Positions 10,224-20,131 of a stretch of DNA of 64,000 nt are shown here, in pieces. How positions within the stretch are numbered: position 1 is the first letter of the stretch; the number at the start of each line of letters is the position of its first letter. The position numbers and the translations under genes were made by a program. The stretch covers positions 89,329,131-89,393,130 of the forward strand of contig NC_079213.1 in NCBI RefSeq assembly GCF_029633865.1. The letters run 5' to 3'. The notes beneath the pieces were generated by a model. That model saw nothing but the letters and a program-made list of their open reading frames with translations. It searched no databases and was not told the origin of the DNA. Source of the stretch: Lampris incognitus (lineage: Eukaryota; Chordata; Actinopteri; Lampriformes; Lampridae).

Positions 10224-10985
10224 TGTCGAGGTCCTTCAGGTTTTTTCTAATGTCAGTCAGTGTCTGCTCGGTCGGAGCGTCTGTCTTGCAGCACTGAGTC
10301 TTGTGCCACCAGTTGCTTAGTCTGTCTGTTTGCAACCAGACTTTTAGGGAGTAGTCAGTAGCTTGGGCCACTTGGAATGGGCCGAGCCAACATGGTTCAC
10401 TCCTATTTCTTCGGTGTTGTTTCCTCAACACCCATTCCCCTATTTCCACCGGTGGTGGGACAACGTCGTCTGGATCATGCAGAAGTGCTTCCTGTACCTG
10501 AGGACAAACACTTCATCGCTATGTTAAGCATTGTTACATAATCACCAATCTCTTCTCTTTGTCCTATAAGAGTGTGTCCGTCTGTGGTAGGGCAAGTGGT
10601 GAATAGACATGGCATTTTTCTACCCGTTAGCACCTCATGAGGGGTTAACCCATGTGCTGCATTTGGTTGAGATCTCATGTTGAACAGTACCAGTGGTATG
10701 GCTTCTAGCCATTTCAGGCTTAGTTCGCTACATAATTTTCCCAATTGTTCCTTGATTGTCCTATTTGCTCTTTCCACCAGTCCCTGGGAGGCAGGGTGAT
10801 AGAATGAGCCGGATTTGTTTGATCCCAAACATTTCCTCAACCTTCTGAAGGTCCTCACTTGTGAAGTGGGTACCATTATCTGATCTGATGGTTCTTGGCA
10901 ACCCATATCTGGGTATGAGTTCTTTAACCAGCCATTTAATTACTTCCTGTATGGTTTCCTTCTGAATCACTTGTATTATCCTCAC
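10195..10985 (-). pseudogene. ERV integrase fragment
   Basis: The minus strand reads part of the catalytic core: YGLPRTIRSDNGTHFTSED with the second catalytic Asp, then after a frameshift FYHPASQGLVERANRTIKEQ with the catalytic Glu, then a C-terminal domain with GPFQV and a WWHKTQC segment, as in gammaretroviral integrases. The zinc-binding N-terminus and the first catalytic Asp are missing. Integrase joins viral DNA to host DNA; this copy is inactive. It is directly followed by env. Confidence 0.82.
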
Positions 10986-11097
10986 TCTGTCTACATTTTG
11001 TACAACTTTCTTTTTCCCAGTCTTAGCTTTAGTTGCTGCTTCTTGCTTTATCCTCTTTCCCTCATCTATCTCTTTCCACTCTTCGTCCCCTCTATTC

Positions 11098-11890
11098 CTA
11101 CTGTCTGGTTTTTCGCATTACGTTCTCGTTCCCTTCCTCTGACTCTTCAGTATGTCTTTCTAAGCTACTAGCATACGACATTCCTCCTCTCTCTTGTTCT
11201 TGGGCGGTCATTCCCCATAGCTCTATTATTCCTTTTTTTCCCTCGATCTCGTTCATGTGTTTGCTTATCAGTGCGAGTTTCTGCTCCAGGTCTGCTTGAG
11301 TGATGGGAGTGTCTTCTGCGTTGTCTGGGGCGATGCTTACACCTATGACCCCTCTTTTAACAGTCATTAGAGGGGCCTGTATATCTTGTCCCCTAGTTTG
11401 GGCCCCCCTTTTTCAGCTTCTTCCTCCTTTACTTTGGTTGCTTTATCCTGCTCTATTCTGCTTTTCTGCTTTGTTTCTGGCTGAGTTGGGTTCGGCATTT
11501 TCGGCATAGTCTGTAACATTTCGAAAAACCAGACGGCCATGGTGGCCTGTCTGTCTGCCTCTCGTTCTGCCTTTCGTATCTGTGATTTCTTTGTTAGACA
11601 TCCCGTCTGTCCAACTTTCTCTTCCACCTTAGCTGCTTTAACGCGGGCTTGTGTCTCATATTGTTCTAGTAGTTGTGCGCTGGGTGGTGGATCAGTCCAC
11701 GCCCCTAGCAGGCCTTCTTCCTGCATTTCATGTGCCCAAATCACAAATTAATTTTTCTTTGCCGATTTATTTCTTTCTCTGGGCAGATTCCTGTATGCTC
11801 TTAAAATTAGGGCTTTGTGCAGCACCCTGCCTAATGTGTAATGGGGTAGTTTTTGCCAGCCATCTATCACTGCTTTAATTTTATCAGACA
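11098..11890 (-). pseudogene. ERV Gag, matrix-like N-terminal part (internal provirus)
   Basis: A minus-strand ATG at about 11890 opens a frame beginning MSDKIKAVIDGW. It continues after a frameshift near 11750 through a highly charged, helical region rich in Lys and Glu to about 11098. It lies downstream of the internal LTR and primer site, the normal gag position. No capsid major homology region or zinc knuckle is seen before integrase begins at about 10985, so capsid, nucleocapsid, protease and RT are deleted. Confidence 0.6.
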
Positions 11891-11986
11891 TTTTCAAGAC
11901 ACACTTTGTTCACATACACTGACGCGCCAACCAAGTGGACTCTAGGTCCGGGGGAGGGCGGGGAACCCAGCCACGGAAGAGGTTGG

Positions 11987-12005
11987 GGCCCCGTCGGGTC
12001 ACCCA
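11987..12005 (-). promoter_or_regulatory. primer-binding site of the internal ERV
   Basis: The minus strand reads TGGGTGACCCGACGGGGCC one base after the LTR end TGACA. The position and the TGG start fit a tRNA primer site. I do not assign the tRNA. Confidence 0.55.
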
Positions 12006-12006
12006 A

Positions 12007-12313
12007 TGTCAACCGCCAGTTTTTTTTTTTTGATCACCTCGAGCGAGAACGATACAGCAGGCTTCTACCCACACGGGGCGGCCGTACCTTCACTTCAAAT
12101 CTCGCTCAAGTATCACTCCCCGCGTGTCCCCTTTTACGCTGGAGGCACTATATATACAGTGTTTTAGGTCCCTGACCTTATCTCTTATCCCTTATATTCT
12201 TCTAGGCTTTCCCCATTTGACAAGCAAACACACTGGGTTCGGAGCCTGGTGTGTGTTTAAAACTTCCACACAGGCAAAAAAAAGTCTCGTAAACCAGGAA
12301 ACCACCCCACAGT
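12007..12313 (-). repeat. internal ERV LTR (5' LTR of the inner provirus)
   Basis: The end at 12007 is sharp: it reads TGACA on the minus strand and abuts a primer site. It contains a TATA-like TATATATA at about 12150 and a poly(T) stretch at about 12019. The other end is less certain; TGTGGGG at 12313 is my choice, and the LTR may reach further toward 12600. No partner LTR was found in the window. Confidence 0.5.
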
Positions 12314-12600
12314 TTGTGAAAAACAACAAATATTTCCCTGTGTCCTTATTCTTTCTCTTACTTATTTCTTCCTAAATTTGCGACAACTCTCCGTTTTTAC
12401 AGGGGAGGAAAAAGATGGTCCCAGACTCGTTCTTTTGATTACGTCTTATTTTGTCCAAATGGTTTTGCTGTACTAAACTAGGACACTTATTTTCTTTCCC
12501 TTGTGGTGTTTCTCTATGTGTTTTAAACATTACATGTGAAACACATTCATTGCATGGTATACCACAATACAATTATATTTTCTCATACTTTTTAGTTGGG
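12314..12600 (-). other. ERV segment with a cysteine-containing open frame, unassigned
   Basis: A 66-codon minus-strand frame (12572-12372) contains several Cys residues and may be a piece of an Env surface subunit or U3 sequence. I could not decide from the sequence. Confidence 0.3.
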
Positions 12601-12712
12601 ACTTTTCTCCTCCATCTCCCCCTTTTTCTGGAACAGAATGCCATTTACCACACCTTCTGTTTCAGAAACATCTAAAAAGAATGGCAGGGTGTGATCTTTG
12701 CTCCATTCTAGC
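12601..12712 (-). pseudogene. ERV reverse transcriptase/RNase H connection piece
   Basis: A short minus-strand reading, LEWSKDHTLPFFLDVSETEG followed by a GILFQKKG segment, matches the region between RT and RNase H of gammaretroviral Pol. It directly abuts the truncated gag end at about 12712, so everything between capsid and this point has been deleted. Confidence 0.55.
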
Positions 12713-13936
12713 TTTGGAACATGTCCCCTATTGGGCGGGGGGATTTGTCTCTGACTGCAGTATTTATCCCAGCCACTTCCCTAATCAGAGGTACATCATC
12801 CGGCTCATATTCTATGTCAGCCTCTTTCTCTATATCCCTCAACTCGGGACCTGACATGCTGCGGGCAGCCACCGCCCTCCAATCGCCAAGAGCTAACGTT
12901 TTTCCTTGTGTTAATTTATCCAATTCATTCAACCACGCTCCCCCTCCCTCCGAAATGGGTGGGAGCTTATCTACTAATGCCTGCACGTCCCCCAGGTTCC
13001 ATGGTTTGTATCTATGCCCGCGCCCCCCCCCCCCGGTTTGGACGATCGGGCACTGGAGGCGAGCCTTTTTCTCCCTGGTTAGTGCCGGGGGGGGGGGGAG
13101 GGGGGTTCCTCCCGCGGTCTGTCTTTGCCTACTCAATCTTTCCTCTGCTTGTATCTTCTGCTTTGCTGGCGACGTCAGCAGTCTTTCCGCTTCGGTCCCT
13201 TCTTTATCTGTATCACTTTCTGTATCTTTTTCTGACGTCTCCCATTCGCCTTGGTCGCCGCTCATCGCCTCTAACCTGCAACACACCTCACTTTCGTCAT
13301 CACTTTGATATAGCCCGGACAATGTTCCGGTTATTCGTACTGGTCGTGTCCTGACGCTCTGCCTTTTCCTCCTTCTACTAGTTTCCCCTTCTCTCTCTAT
13401 TCTCCCTCTAAATGGCACCGCTTCCCCGGAGTCCTCTGTCCCCGAGGAGCTCTTTTTTTTTTTTTTTTTTTTTTACTTCCCTTATCTATCTTAGCTCTGG
13501 CTCCTGTGTCTGGTCTAGGGTCGGATGCGCTTGGTATGGGTGCGGTTTCTATCTGGAATTTGCCGTCCGTAACGTTCAGTAAGGGGTATAGCCCTGCTCT
13601 TGGCGGTCCCTGAGGTGCAGTAGGTTGGACTTTGGCGTCGTAAGGTGGGGGATTAGTTTTTTTAGGTAGACTATCTTCCTCAGCCTTTCTCATGGCTTTG
13701 TTCCATTTACGTTGCGACATTAGACCGCACGTTTGTCTTTGTTTACCGGCTTCTTCCCCACTCTCCTTGCACTTCTTTTCCTGTTTCCACAGTATTTTAC
13801 CCAGTGGTACTGCATCTTCTAATTTTCCTTCCTCCTGTTTTATGACTTCTTCTATCTTTGTCTGAACCTCGGCTTTCACTCTCTCTTTTTCTTTTCCACT
13901 ATCGTTTTTTCTTGCATTTATTATTATCTTCGTCAA
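12708..13936 (-). pseudogene. ERV Gag (outer provirus) with PPPY late-domain motif
   Basis: Two overlapping minus-strand frames. The first (13936-13397) is a charged matrix/p12-like region containing NPPPYDAK, a PPxY motif of the type that recruits NEDD4-family ubiquitin ligases for budding. The second (13418-12708) contains a capsid-like segment with YKPWNLGDVQALVDKLPP, as in gammaretroviral p30. The frames switch around a run of about 20 A on the coding strand (13450-13472), which may be polymerase or sequencing slippage. The capsid is truncated and no zinc knuckle remains. Confidence 0.75.
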
Positions 13937-14439
13937 TACTTCTATTTGTTCCTGAAGTGATTTCCACTTCAGTTTTTCCGCCTCCTTTTCTTTCCTATCT
14001 TCAATTTTTCTCGTTATGACTTATCACTGAGGACTCTAACCCCTTTTTAGCCCTTCTAGGCTTCCTAGTTTTTTCTTTGGGGGTCCTCAATTCCCCGGGA
14101 GCGTTATCCCAGCCTTATCCTCACTCCCTCGTCAGGGGGTGAGTGGGTTCGCCACAACCTACGAACTAACGGGGACTCTAACCCCTTTTTTCTTTTCCTC
14201 TCTTTTTTATTTTTATTTTTATTTTTTATATATTTTTTTATTATTTTTTTCTCCCCCCTTTTTTTCTTTTTCTTGGTCTGCCCACTTCCCCTCCTTATGA
14301 GCTCATATCATTTTGGCATTTTGGTCAATATGCAGAGTTCGATAAAACAGGTTCTGCTTACCTTTTTATTGCAGGTCGACCTTTAGCTCTCGGAAAGTCA
14401 GCGGGCGGCCGTAATGTCCAATTCTAGATTTTTCTTCAC
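13937..14439 (-). other. ERV leader and gag start region
   Basis: Between the primer site and the first clear Gag frame lies a low-complexity T-rich plus-strand stretch (about 14190-14270) and two copies of GACTCTAACCCCTTTT (14030 and 14171). The Gag start was not resolved. Confidence 0.4.
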
Positions 14440-14457
14440 ATCCCGGACGAGCCCCCA
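14440..14457 (-). promoter_or_regulatory. tRNA-Pro primer-binding site of the ERV
   Basis: The minus strand reads TGGGGGCTCGTCCGGGAT, the standard tRNA-Pro primer site of gammaretroviruses, five bases downstream of the 5' LTR end at 14463. Confidence 0.92.
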
Positions 14458-14462
14458 TAAAT

Positions 14463-14970
14463 TGTCGGGGATCGTTCGCTATCCCCTCATCCGAGTCCGT
14501 TGATGTGAAGAAAAGACAGTCGAGACGTTTCTGGAGATAATTCCGCAGTTTATTATTATATGACAGGTATCTGGAGACACAAACAGCCAATCCTCCCTAT
14601 GTGTCTGTCTTTCTTTGTGTGCGAGATTCTTTATATGCTAAACTTCCCTTGTTCATGCGTCACAGACGGCCTTGAGCATTCTTCCCGACTTGTTTTACTT
14701 CTCTACTAAATCCCCTCCGTCTGCATAACCTCCCCTCTCTGTTTGCTATCCCCCGTTCGGGTAGGGAGGGTTCATCTTGTTTTGACGTGTCGTGCCTGCC
14801 TCAAGGGTCTCTCTGTTCCAGACTTCTTACCTCCTCTCGCTGGCCTTGGCTACACAAGCATTCCTATCTACATGTCGCAAGTATTATAATTCACATAATG
14901 ACATTTATAGTTAACCCACCATCGTTTGATATATATGGTTTATGGTTCCAACAATATTTTAAGTATTACA
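14463..14970 (-). repeat. ERV 5' LTR
   Basis: The 508-bp LTR has minus-strand ends TGTAATAC and CCCCGACA. Its inner 433 bp pair with 7664-8094. The outer 75 bp (14896-14970) have no match in the 3' LTR, but the TG end and the adjoining AGGG duplication support 14970 as the true boundary. Confidence 0.8.
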
Positions 14971-15104
14971 AGGGTCACTCCTTTTTTTTCGTGCCTGCTT
15001 AACCTAGTCGTTTTGTAATGTTACTACGGTCTAGCAAATAAAAGAGGAAGACCAAGATACACCTTGATCGTTGTATAATTCAGTTATCCTGTAGATACAT
15101 GACA
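14971..15104 (+). repeat. G1 5' LTR, right piece
   Basis: The stretch resumes the LTR after the ERV with AGGGTCACTC and matches 24108-24241. It contains the polyadenylation signal AATAAA near 15035 and ends GATACATGACA. Confidence 0.85.
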
Positions 15105-15109
15105 AGTTT

Positions 15110-15126
15110 TGGCGACGAGGATGGGA
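15110..15126 (+). promoter_or_regulatory. G1 primer-binding site
   Basis: TGGCGACGAGGATGGGA lies a few bases after the LTR end, in the place and form expected for minus-strand priming. G2 has the near-identical TGGCGACGAAGATGG, suggesting the same tRNA. Confidence 0.65.
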
Positions 15127-15214
15127 TTTTCCTCTTTATTTTTATGTGCAACGGGTTGCTCCTGTCTTGACCGGTAATTTTTGAACGATGCTAGCAGCTT
15201 AGCAGCTAACGTAC

Positions 15215-15610
15215 ATGATGGTACTGTATAGTACAGATATAGGACTGCAGTTCGACGAAACGGCAGAAACCTTCGACAATTATGAAGAAAGGCTTATGCA
15301 ATTCTTGTCTACTACTACTACTACTACTTTCGGCTGCTCCCGTTAGGGGTCGCCACAGCAGATCATCCTTTTCCATTTATTTGCTTATGCAATTCTTGTC
15401 TGCTAACAAAATTGGGCAAGATAGGAGAAGAGCCGTATTTTTGTCCGTGGTTGGACCGAAGAATTTTGCCTTGCTAAAGGACTTGATTTCACCGAAAAAG
15501 TTCAGGGAAGTTGCTTTTGCAACCTTGCTACAGACGTTGCGGGATTTTTACACGCCAAAGAAGAACGTATTGACGGAAAGATTTGCTTTTAGAAGCCGTC
15601 GACAACAGTC
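15215..15610 (+). pseudogene. G1 Gag, N-terminal part, with SINE insertion
   Basis: The start at the double ATG (15215) opens FDETAETFDNYEERLMQFL. After the SINE the frame resumes with ANKIGQDRRRAVFLSVVGP, and the capsid-like region ends TPKKNVLTERFAFRSRRQQ, a Mag-type Gag signature similar to G0 and G2. At 15611 the G2 LTR interrupts the gene; coding resumes at 20132 with SLETFADYIASLKGLA. Confidence 0.82.
15311..15382 (-). repeat. short SINE with perfect 19-bp target-site duplication
   Basis: The insert is flanked by GCTTATGCAATTCTTGTCT at 15292-15310 and 15383-15401. Read on the minus strand it carries GCTGTGGCGACCCCTAACGG and ends in an (AGT)n tail, as expected of a LINE-mobilised element. 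A related body with a GAAGAAGA tail is at about 59160-59213. Only about 72 bp are present, so the copy is 5' truncated. Confidence 0.8.
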
Positions 15611-15799
15611 TGTTGTGTATAAGTCACAACAGTGTGACTGTAGTCTAGGACACTGCAGCTTTAAGTTTTACTACAGCCGGTTTACGGAGTAACACTGGAC
15701 GTGGTTGATGCTATTCTGTACGTGTATGTGACGTTTACTGTGGCAGCAATAAACACAGTTTGATTCAAAGACGTGGTCCGAGTTTTGCTGGACACAACA
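15611..15799 (+). repeat. G2 5' LTR
   Basis: Begins TGTTGTGT, ends GACACAACA, contains AATAAA near 15750. Directly followed by the primer site TGGCGACGAAGATGG at 15801. Confidence 0.93.
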
Positions 15800-15811
15800 T
15801 TGGCGACGAAG

Positions 15812-16543
15812 ATGGAGTTTTCACTCACACCTCTCTCTCCCTTCCTGGCTCTACCCGGCGAACCACCGGTTCCTTGGACTCGCTGGCATGAATCGTTCGA
15901 GACATTCATCGCGGCTGCGGGTTTGGTGGACGTGGAAGACTCACTGCAGAGAGCTCTGCTGATACACAGCTTGGGCAGCGAGGATCAGCGGATCTTTAGG
16001 ACGCTCGAATCCACTCCTACATACGCAGCTTTTGTTGCTAAGCTCGCTGGACATTTTGCCGCTCCACAGAGCGTCATACTCCGGCGCATTGTTTTCCGTC
16101 AGCGCCAGCAGCGCGCGGGTGAGTCAGTACATCACTACATAGCTGACTTGAGGGGTCTGGCTAGCCTCAGTAAATTCGGGGCTCTGGAAGATGAACTAAT
16201 ACGGGACCAGCTGGCAGAACACACCAATAACCATAAAGTCAGAGAGAAACTGCTCATGTCCCCTGATGATTTGACTCTGTCGAAGGCAGTGGAAATAGCA
16301 TTCCAGGTGGAGTCTGCAGCTGGATTAGCATCTCAATTAGCATGTTCCCCACTATCCATGCTGGCAACACAGACTGTACAGCCCGCCTCGACTCCACCCG
16401 AACCCGAGGTGAGCAACGCAGAGGTGAATTTTGCTGGGCGCCAGAGAGCGCCAACACGCACGGCATGTAGTAATTGCAGCTCTTCAAATCACCCCACCCG
16501 TAGCCCTACCTGCCCGGCCAAAGGACAGACATGTTCACGTTGA
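15812..16543 (+). pseudogene. G2 Gag
   Basis: The ATG at 15812 overlaps the end of the primer site and opens MEFSLTPLSPFLALPGEPP. A capsid-like region follows with LRRIVFRQRQQRAGESVHHY, then a Cys/His-rich end. The frame stops at a TGA (16541-16543) exactly where the second Cys of a CX2CX4HX4C zinc knuckle is expected; the same frame continues with GKLNHFARVC. The knuckle binds genomic RNA. It is either a Cys-to-stop mutation or, less likely, a read-through site. Confidence 0.85.
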
Positions 16544-19500
16544 GGCAAGTTAAACCACTTTGCGAGGGTTTGTCGTTCCAACCCTGCTGCTTCCCCTCAA
16601 ACGCAAAGTGTTTCCCGCCCACCGGCGCCAACGACCATCCATTCAGTAAGCTCCCAGGTCCGGCCCTTCAAGTGGTGCACTGTGGAATTGGACGGGGTGT
16701 GTTTGCCACTCCTGCTAGACACAGGGACTTCAAAGTCGTTACTGAACGTGTCCACAGTCCGACGGTTTTTCCCCTGCGGCACATCAGGACTGATGCGGTG
16801 GACCTGTACGGCTATGCCAATTCCAAGATTGGTATGGTGGGTACCGTAGACTTTTCAATTCGGTATGGGACCAAAGCCCTCACCTCATTCACTTTCCACG
16901 TGTCCCATCATGGAGCTAACCTTATGGGTCTGGATTTATTCTGTGACTTAGGGTTCTCTCTCATGGACAATGCTGGCTGTACCATCCTGGCTGTGGGCCT
17001 GTCATGGCAGCAGCGCTGGCCTTCTCTGTTCAGCGGCCTGGGCTACCTAACTGCTTTTAACCACCAGCCCCTCCTGAATCCTGAGGTGCGCGCAGTCATC
17101 CAGCCTCTGCGCCGCCTACCTCTTGCCCTGCGTGACGACGTAACTGCTGAACTGGGGAAGCTGCTAGACGCAGGCATAATTGAGTGTGTGGACGCATCGT
17201 CCTGGATCTCCAACCTGGTGGTGGCAAAGAAAAAGTCAGGAGGGCTGCGTCCATGCATCGATCTCAGGTCAGTGAACAAGGCGGTGATTCCGGATAAGTA
17301 CCCACTACCGACAGTAGAGGAGTTGACGGCCAAATTTCACGGCTCCTCCGTGTTCTCAAAACTCGACCTCCGCCAGGGCTACCTGCAGGTCCCACTAAAC
17401 CCAGACAGCTGTGACCTCACTGCCTTTGTGACACACACTGGGGTTTACCGCTACACACGTATGCCATTCGGCCTCAGCTCTGCCCCCAGTTGCTTTCAGA
17501 AAATTATGTCCACCATATTTGCCGGCATTCCTGGGGTGGTCATCTACCTGGATGACATTGTGGTGCATGGCCCAACTGCAGCCGTCCATGATGAATGCCT
17601 CACTAGGGTGCTCAATGTCCTCGCCAGCCACAGTCTCATGCTGAATGGCGAGAAGTGCACCTTCTCAGTACCCGCCATCGATATGTGGGTTTCCGCCTGA
17701 CTGCTGATGGCGTCAGCCCACTCCTTTGTATTGTGGAGGCAATACAACGCCTCCCTGAACCCACATGCTCGACCCAGCTCGCTTCCTTCCTGGGTATGAC
17801 GGCCTATTACTTGCGCTTCCTGCCTCAGTATTCTTCAACCACAACCCCACTACGGGAACTCCTAAAAAAGGATGCGGCCTGGACATGGACCCCGGCCTGC
17901 TCTGCAGCTGTGCGCCAGCTTAAGGAACAGCTTACATCTCACCCGGTGCTGGCACATTTTGACATTAACAGCCCCACTATAGTGACCTGTGACGCCTCCA
18001 ACACAGCAGTGGGTGCTGTGCTGTCCCAGCTCCAGCACGACACCGAGCGCCCTGTTGCATTCTCCTCTCACTCACTCACTGCGGCTGAACAGAAATACTC
18101 CGTGGGGGAGCGGGAGGCATTGGCATGTGTGTGGGCGTGTGAGCGTTGGCACATGTGCCTGTATGGGAGGCACGTCACGCTGCGGACTGACCACCAGGCC
18201 CTTACGTCCCTACTAGCTTCGTCGGGGTCAGGACACAAACCGCTGCGGGTCCACCGCTGGTCCGAGAGGCTCCAGCAGTACGACTTCTCCCCTCAGTTCA
18301 CCCCAGGTCGGGATAACGTAGTGGCGGACCTTCTTTCCAGAGCTAGCCCTGGCCCCGCACCAGACTCAGGCCCAGACCTAATGGAGCCAGACCTCATTCA
18401 GATGTTGCACGCCCCACTCCAAGCTGCAGTTTCTCTCCAGGACCTCCAGCTTGCCTCGGAGGCGGACCCCCTCCTCTCCCAACTGCGTACCTTCATTCGG
18501 GAGGGCTGGCCCGTGACGGTCCCTGAGGAGCTGGTACCGTACAGGAGGGTCAGGGAGGAGCTGTCCTGTTGGCATGATGTCTGCGTGGCTCGAGGGCTCT
18601 GCACAGTGGTCCCTGTCGGCCTGCGGGCACGTATCCTGGCCATGGCCCACGAAGGTCATTTGGGCATTGTGAAGGTGAAGCAGCGTTGCACGAGCCTTGT
18701 GTGGTGGCTGGGCATTGACAGGGACATCGAGGCCATGGTAAAAGACTGCACAGCCTGCCTCGTCAGTGGGAAGACCGGCCCGCCGGCCCCACCCCCACTA
18801 CAACCAGTACACTGGCCTGCCACTGCCTGGGAGCACATCCAGGTGGATATCTGTGGGGAGCTCCACGGTGTCCCGCATAGTCAGCGCTTCCTTGTGGTGG
18901 CATACGACCTCCACTCTAAGTGGCCGGAAGTGATCGCTGCGGGTTCAGTCACGACCCAGGTGGTCACTGCCTTCCTCGCCTCTCTGTTCGCCAGATGGGG
19001 GATCCCTAGCAGAATCACTATGGATAACGGCCCGCAGTTTATCTCAGCTGAGTTTGCAGCTTTCCTGGCAGACAACGGGATCAACCACATTCACACTGCC
19101 TTTTACGACCCAGAAGCCAATGGGGGTGTGGAAAGGTTCAACCAAACACTAAAAAACGGCATCAGTGCACATCTGGCTGATGGTCTACCTTTCTCAGCTG
19201 CTTTACTTCACACCATGCTGCACTACCGGGCAACACCACACTCAACCACAGGCAGCTCACCAGCCCACCTCATGATAGGCTGGGAGCTCCAACTTCCTCT
19301 GGATCGCCTGCGAGCACAGTTGGCTACTGCACCTGCATCGGTAACGCCGGTCCAGCACAGCAGCAGGGTCGCTGGCTGTCAAAGTCAGATGAAACAGCGG
19401 TTTGACAGGAGGCATAAAGTGCATGCGCCACAGTTCACAGTTCTGGACTGGGTCCGGGTCCGTCGGCCGCACCGGGGTCACAAATTGCTCTCCTTCTGGT

Positions 19501-19793
19501 CGGCACCACTGCAGGTCACCAGTCAGCTAGGTGCAGCGACATTCTGCCTCTCTGATGGGTCACGGTGGCATGCCAGCCGACTTCACAAGGTAACTCCACC
19601 TAACACCACACACCCCAATGCCTCGGAGAACTGGGGTTCCATGGCGGCAGACTGTGACTTTCCCATAGCACAGCCAGAACCCGCAGAGGGACACCCAGCT
19701 GAGGGTGGGGGCCCCGCAGCTGATCATGAGGCCCGGCCAGCTCGAGCTCGGGCTCCACCAGGCTATCTGAAAGACTATGTTACGGATTTCTGA
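16544..19793 (+). pseudogene. G2 Pol: protease, RT, RNase H, integrase
   Basis: Reading in order: protease with LLLDTGTSKS (about 16707), then a frameshift near 16790. RT has a [14 protein letters not shown] block and the YLDD catalytic motif (about 17547), then a frameshift near 17690. A long frame (17655-19793) holds the RT thumb, RNase H (VTCDASNTAVGAVL; LRTDHQALTS), the integrase zinc domain (HEGHLG.. CTAC) and the core with the D-D-E residues in QVDICGELHG, TMDNGPQFIS and EANGGVERFNQT. With two frameshifts and an upstream stop it is not functional, but all catalytic motifs survive. Confidence 0.93.
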
Positions 19794-19924
19794 CGTTTAG
19801 GTTAGTTAGAGCGTGGCCTGTCACGTGGCAGAATAATCCACATGGCTACGCTGGTAACTGGTAGTCCACCCAGTTTACCGAGTTGTGATACAGTTCATTC
19901 ATGTTCACTGTTCTGGTGATTTCT

Positions 19925-19942
19925 GTAGAGGGGGGGGGGAAA
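19925..19942 (+). promoter_or_regulatory. G2 polypurine tract
   Basis: A purine run (GTAGAGGGGGGGGGGA) directly precedes the 3' LTR, the site where plus-strand DNA synthesis is primed. Confidence 0.8.
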
Positions 19943-20131
19943 TGTTGTATATAAGTCACAACAGTGTGACTGTAGTCTAGGACACTGCAGCTTTAAGTTT
20001 TACTACAGCCGGTTTACGGAGTAACACGGGACGTGGTTGATGCTATGCTGTACGTGTATGTGACATTTACTGTGGCAGCAATAAACACAGTTTCATTCAA
20101 AGTCGTGGTCCGAGTTTTGCTGGACACAACA
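19943..20131 (+). repeat. G2 3' LTR
   Basis: A 189-bp copy of the 5' LTR, begins TGTTGTAT and ends GACACAACA, followed by the CAGTC duplication. Confidence 0.93.

Larger units (their letters stand above)
7664..14970 (-). mobile_element. gammaretrovirus-like endogenous retrovirus, defective mosaic
   Basis: The block is flanked by AGGG (7660-7663 and 14971-14974), a 4-bp duplication as made by gammaretroviral integrases, and is bounded by TG..CA ends. Minus-strand order: 5' LTR (14463-14970), tRNA-Pro primer site, Gag with a PPPY motif, a short RT/RNase H piece, an internal second LTR and primer site (about 12007), a second Gag, IN, Env with an internal deletion, an unassigned stretch, a second Env transmembrane piece and the 3' LTR. 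Protease and most of RT are missing. The two Gag pieces and the two Env C-termini show it is a composite of two related proviruses. Confidence 0.82.
15611..20131 (+). mobile_element. Gypsy element G2 (Mag-like), complete but defective
   Basis: A 4521-bp element with two 189-bp LTRs, flanked by the 5-bp duplication CAGTC (15606-15610 and 20132-20136). The LTRs differ at about 6 of 189 positions by eye. Order: LTR, primer site, Gag, protease, RT, RNase H, IN, polypurine tract, LTR. It sits in the same orientation inside G1 gag, and removing it restores the G1 frame. Confidence 0.95.

Noticed and set aside
12721..13354. Long plus-strand open frames rich in Pro, Ser and Leu
   Set aside because: They are antisense to ERV Gag, whose minus-strand reading has recognisable capsid and PPPY motifs.
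14205..14275. T-rich stretch as a terminator or an A tail of a retroposon
   Set aside because: It lies between the ERV primer site and Gag, mixed with A and C; no SINE or LINE body is attached.
15301..15330. Possible triplet microsatellite gene feature (poly-Leu signal peptide)
   Set aside because: The CTA repeats are the tail of a SINE flanked by a 19-bp duplication, so the apparent signal peptide is not real.
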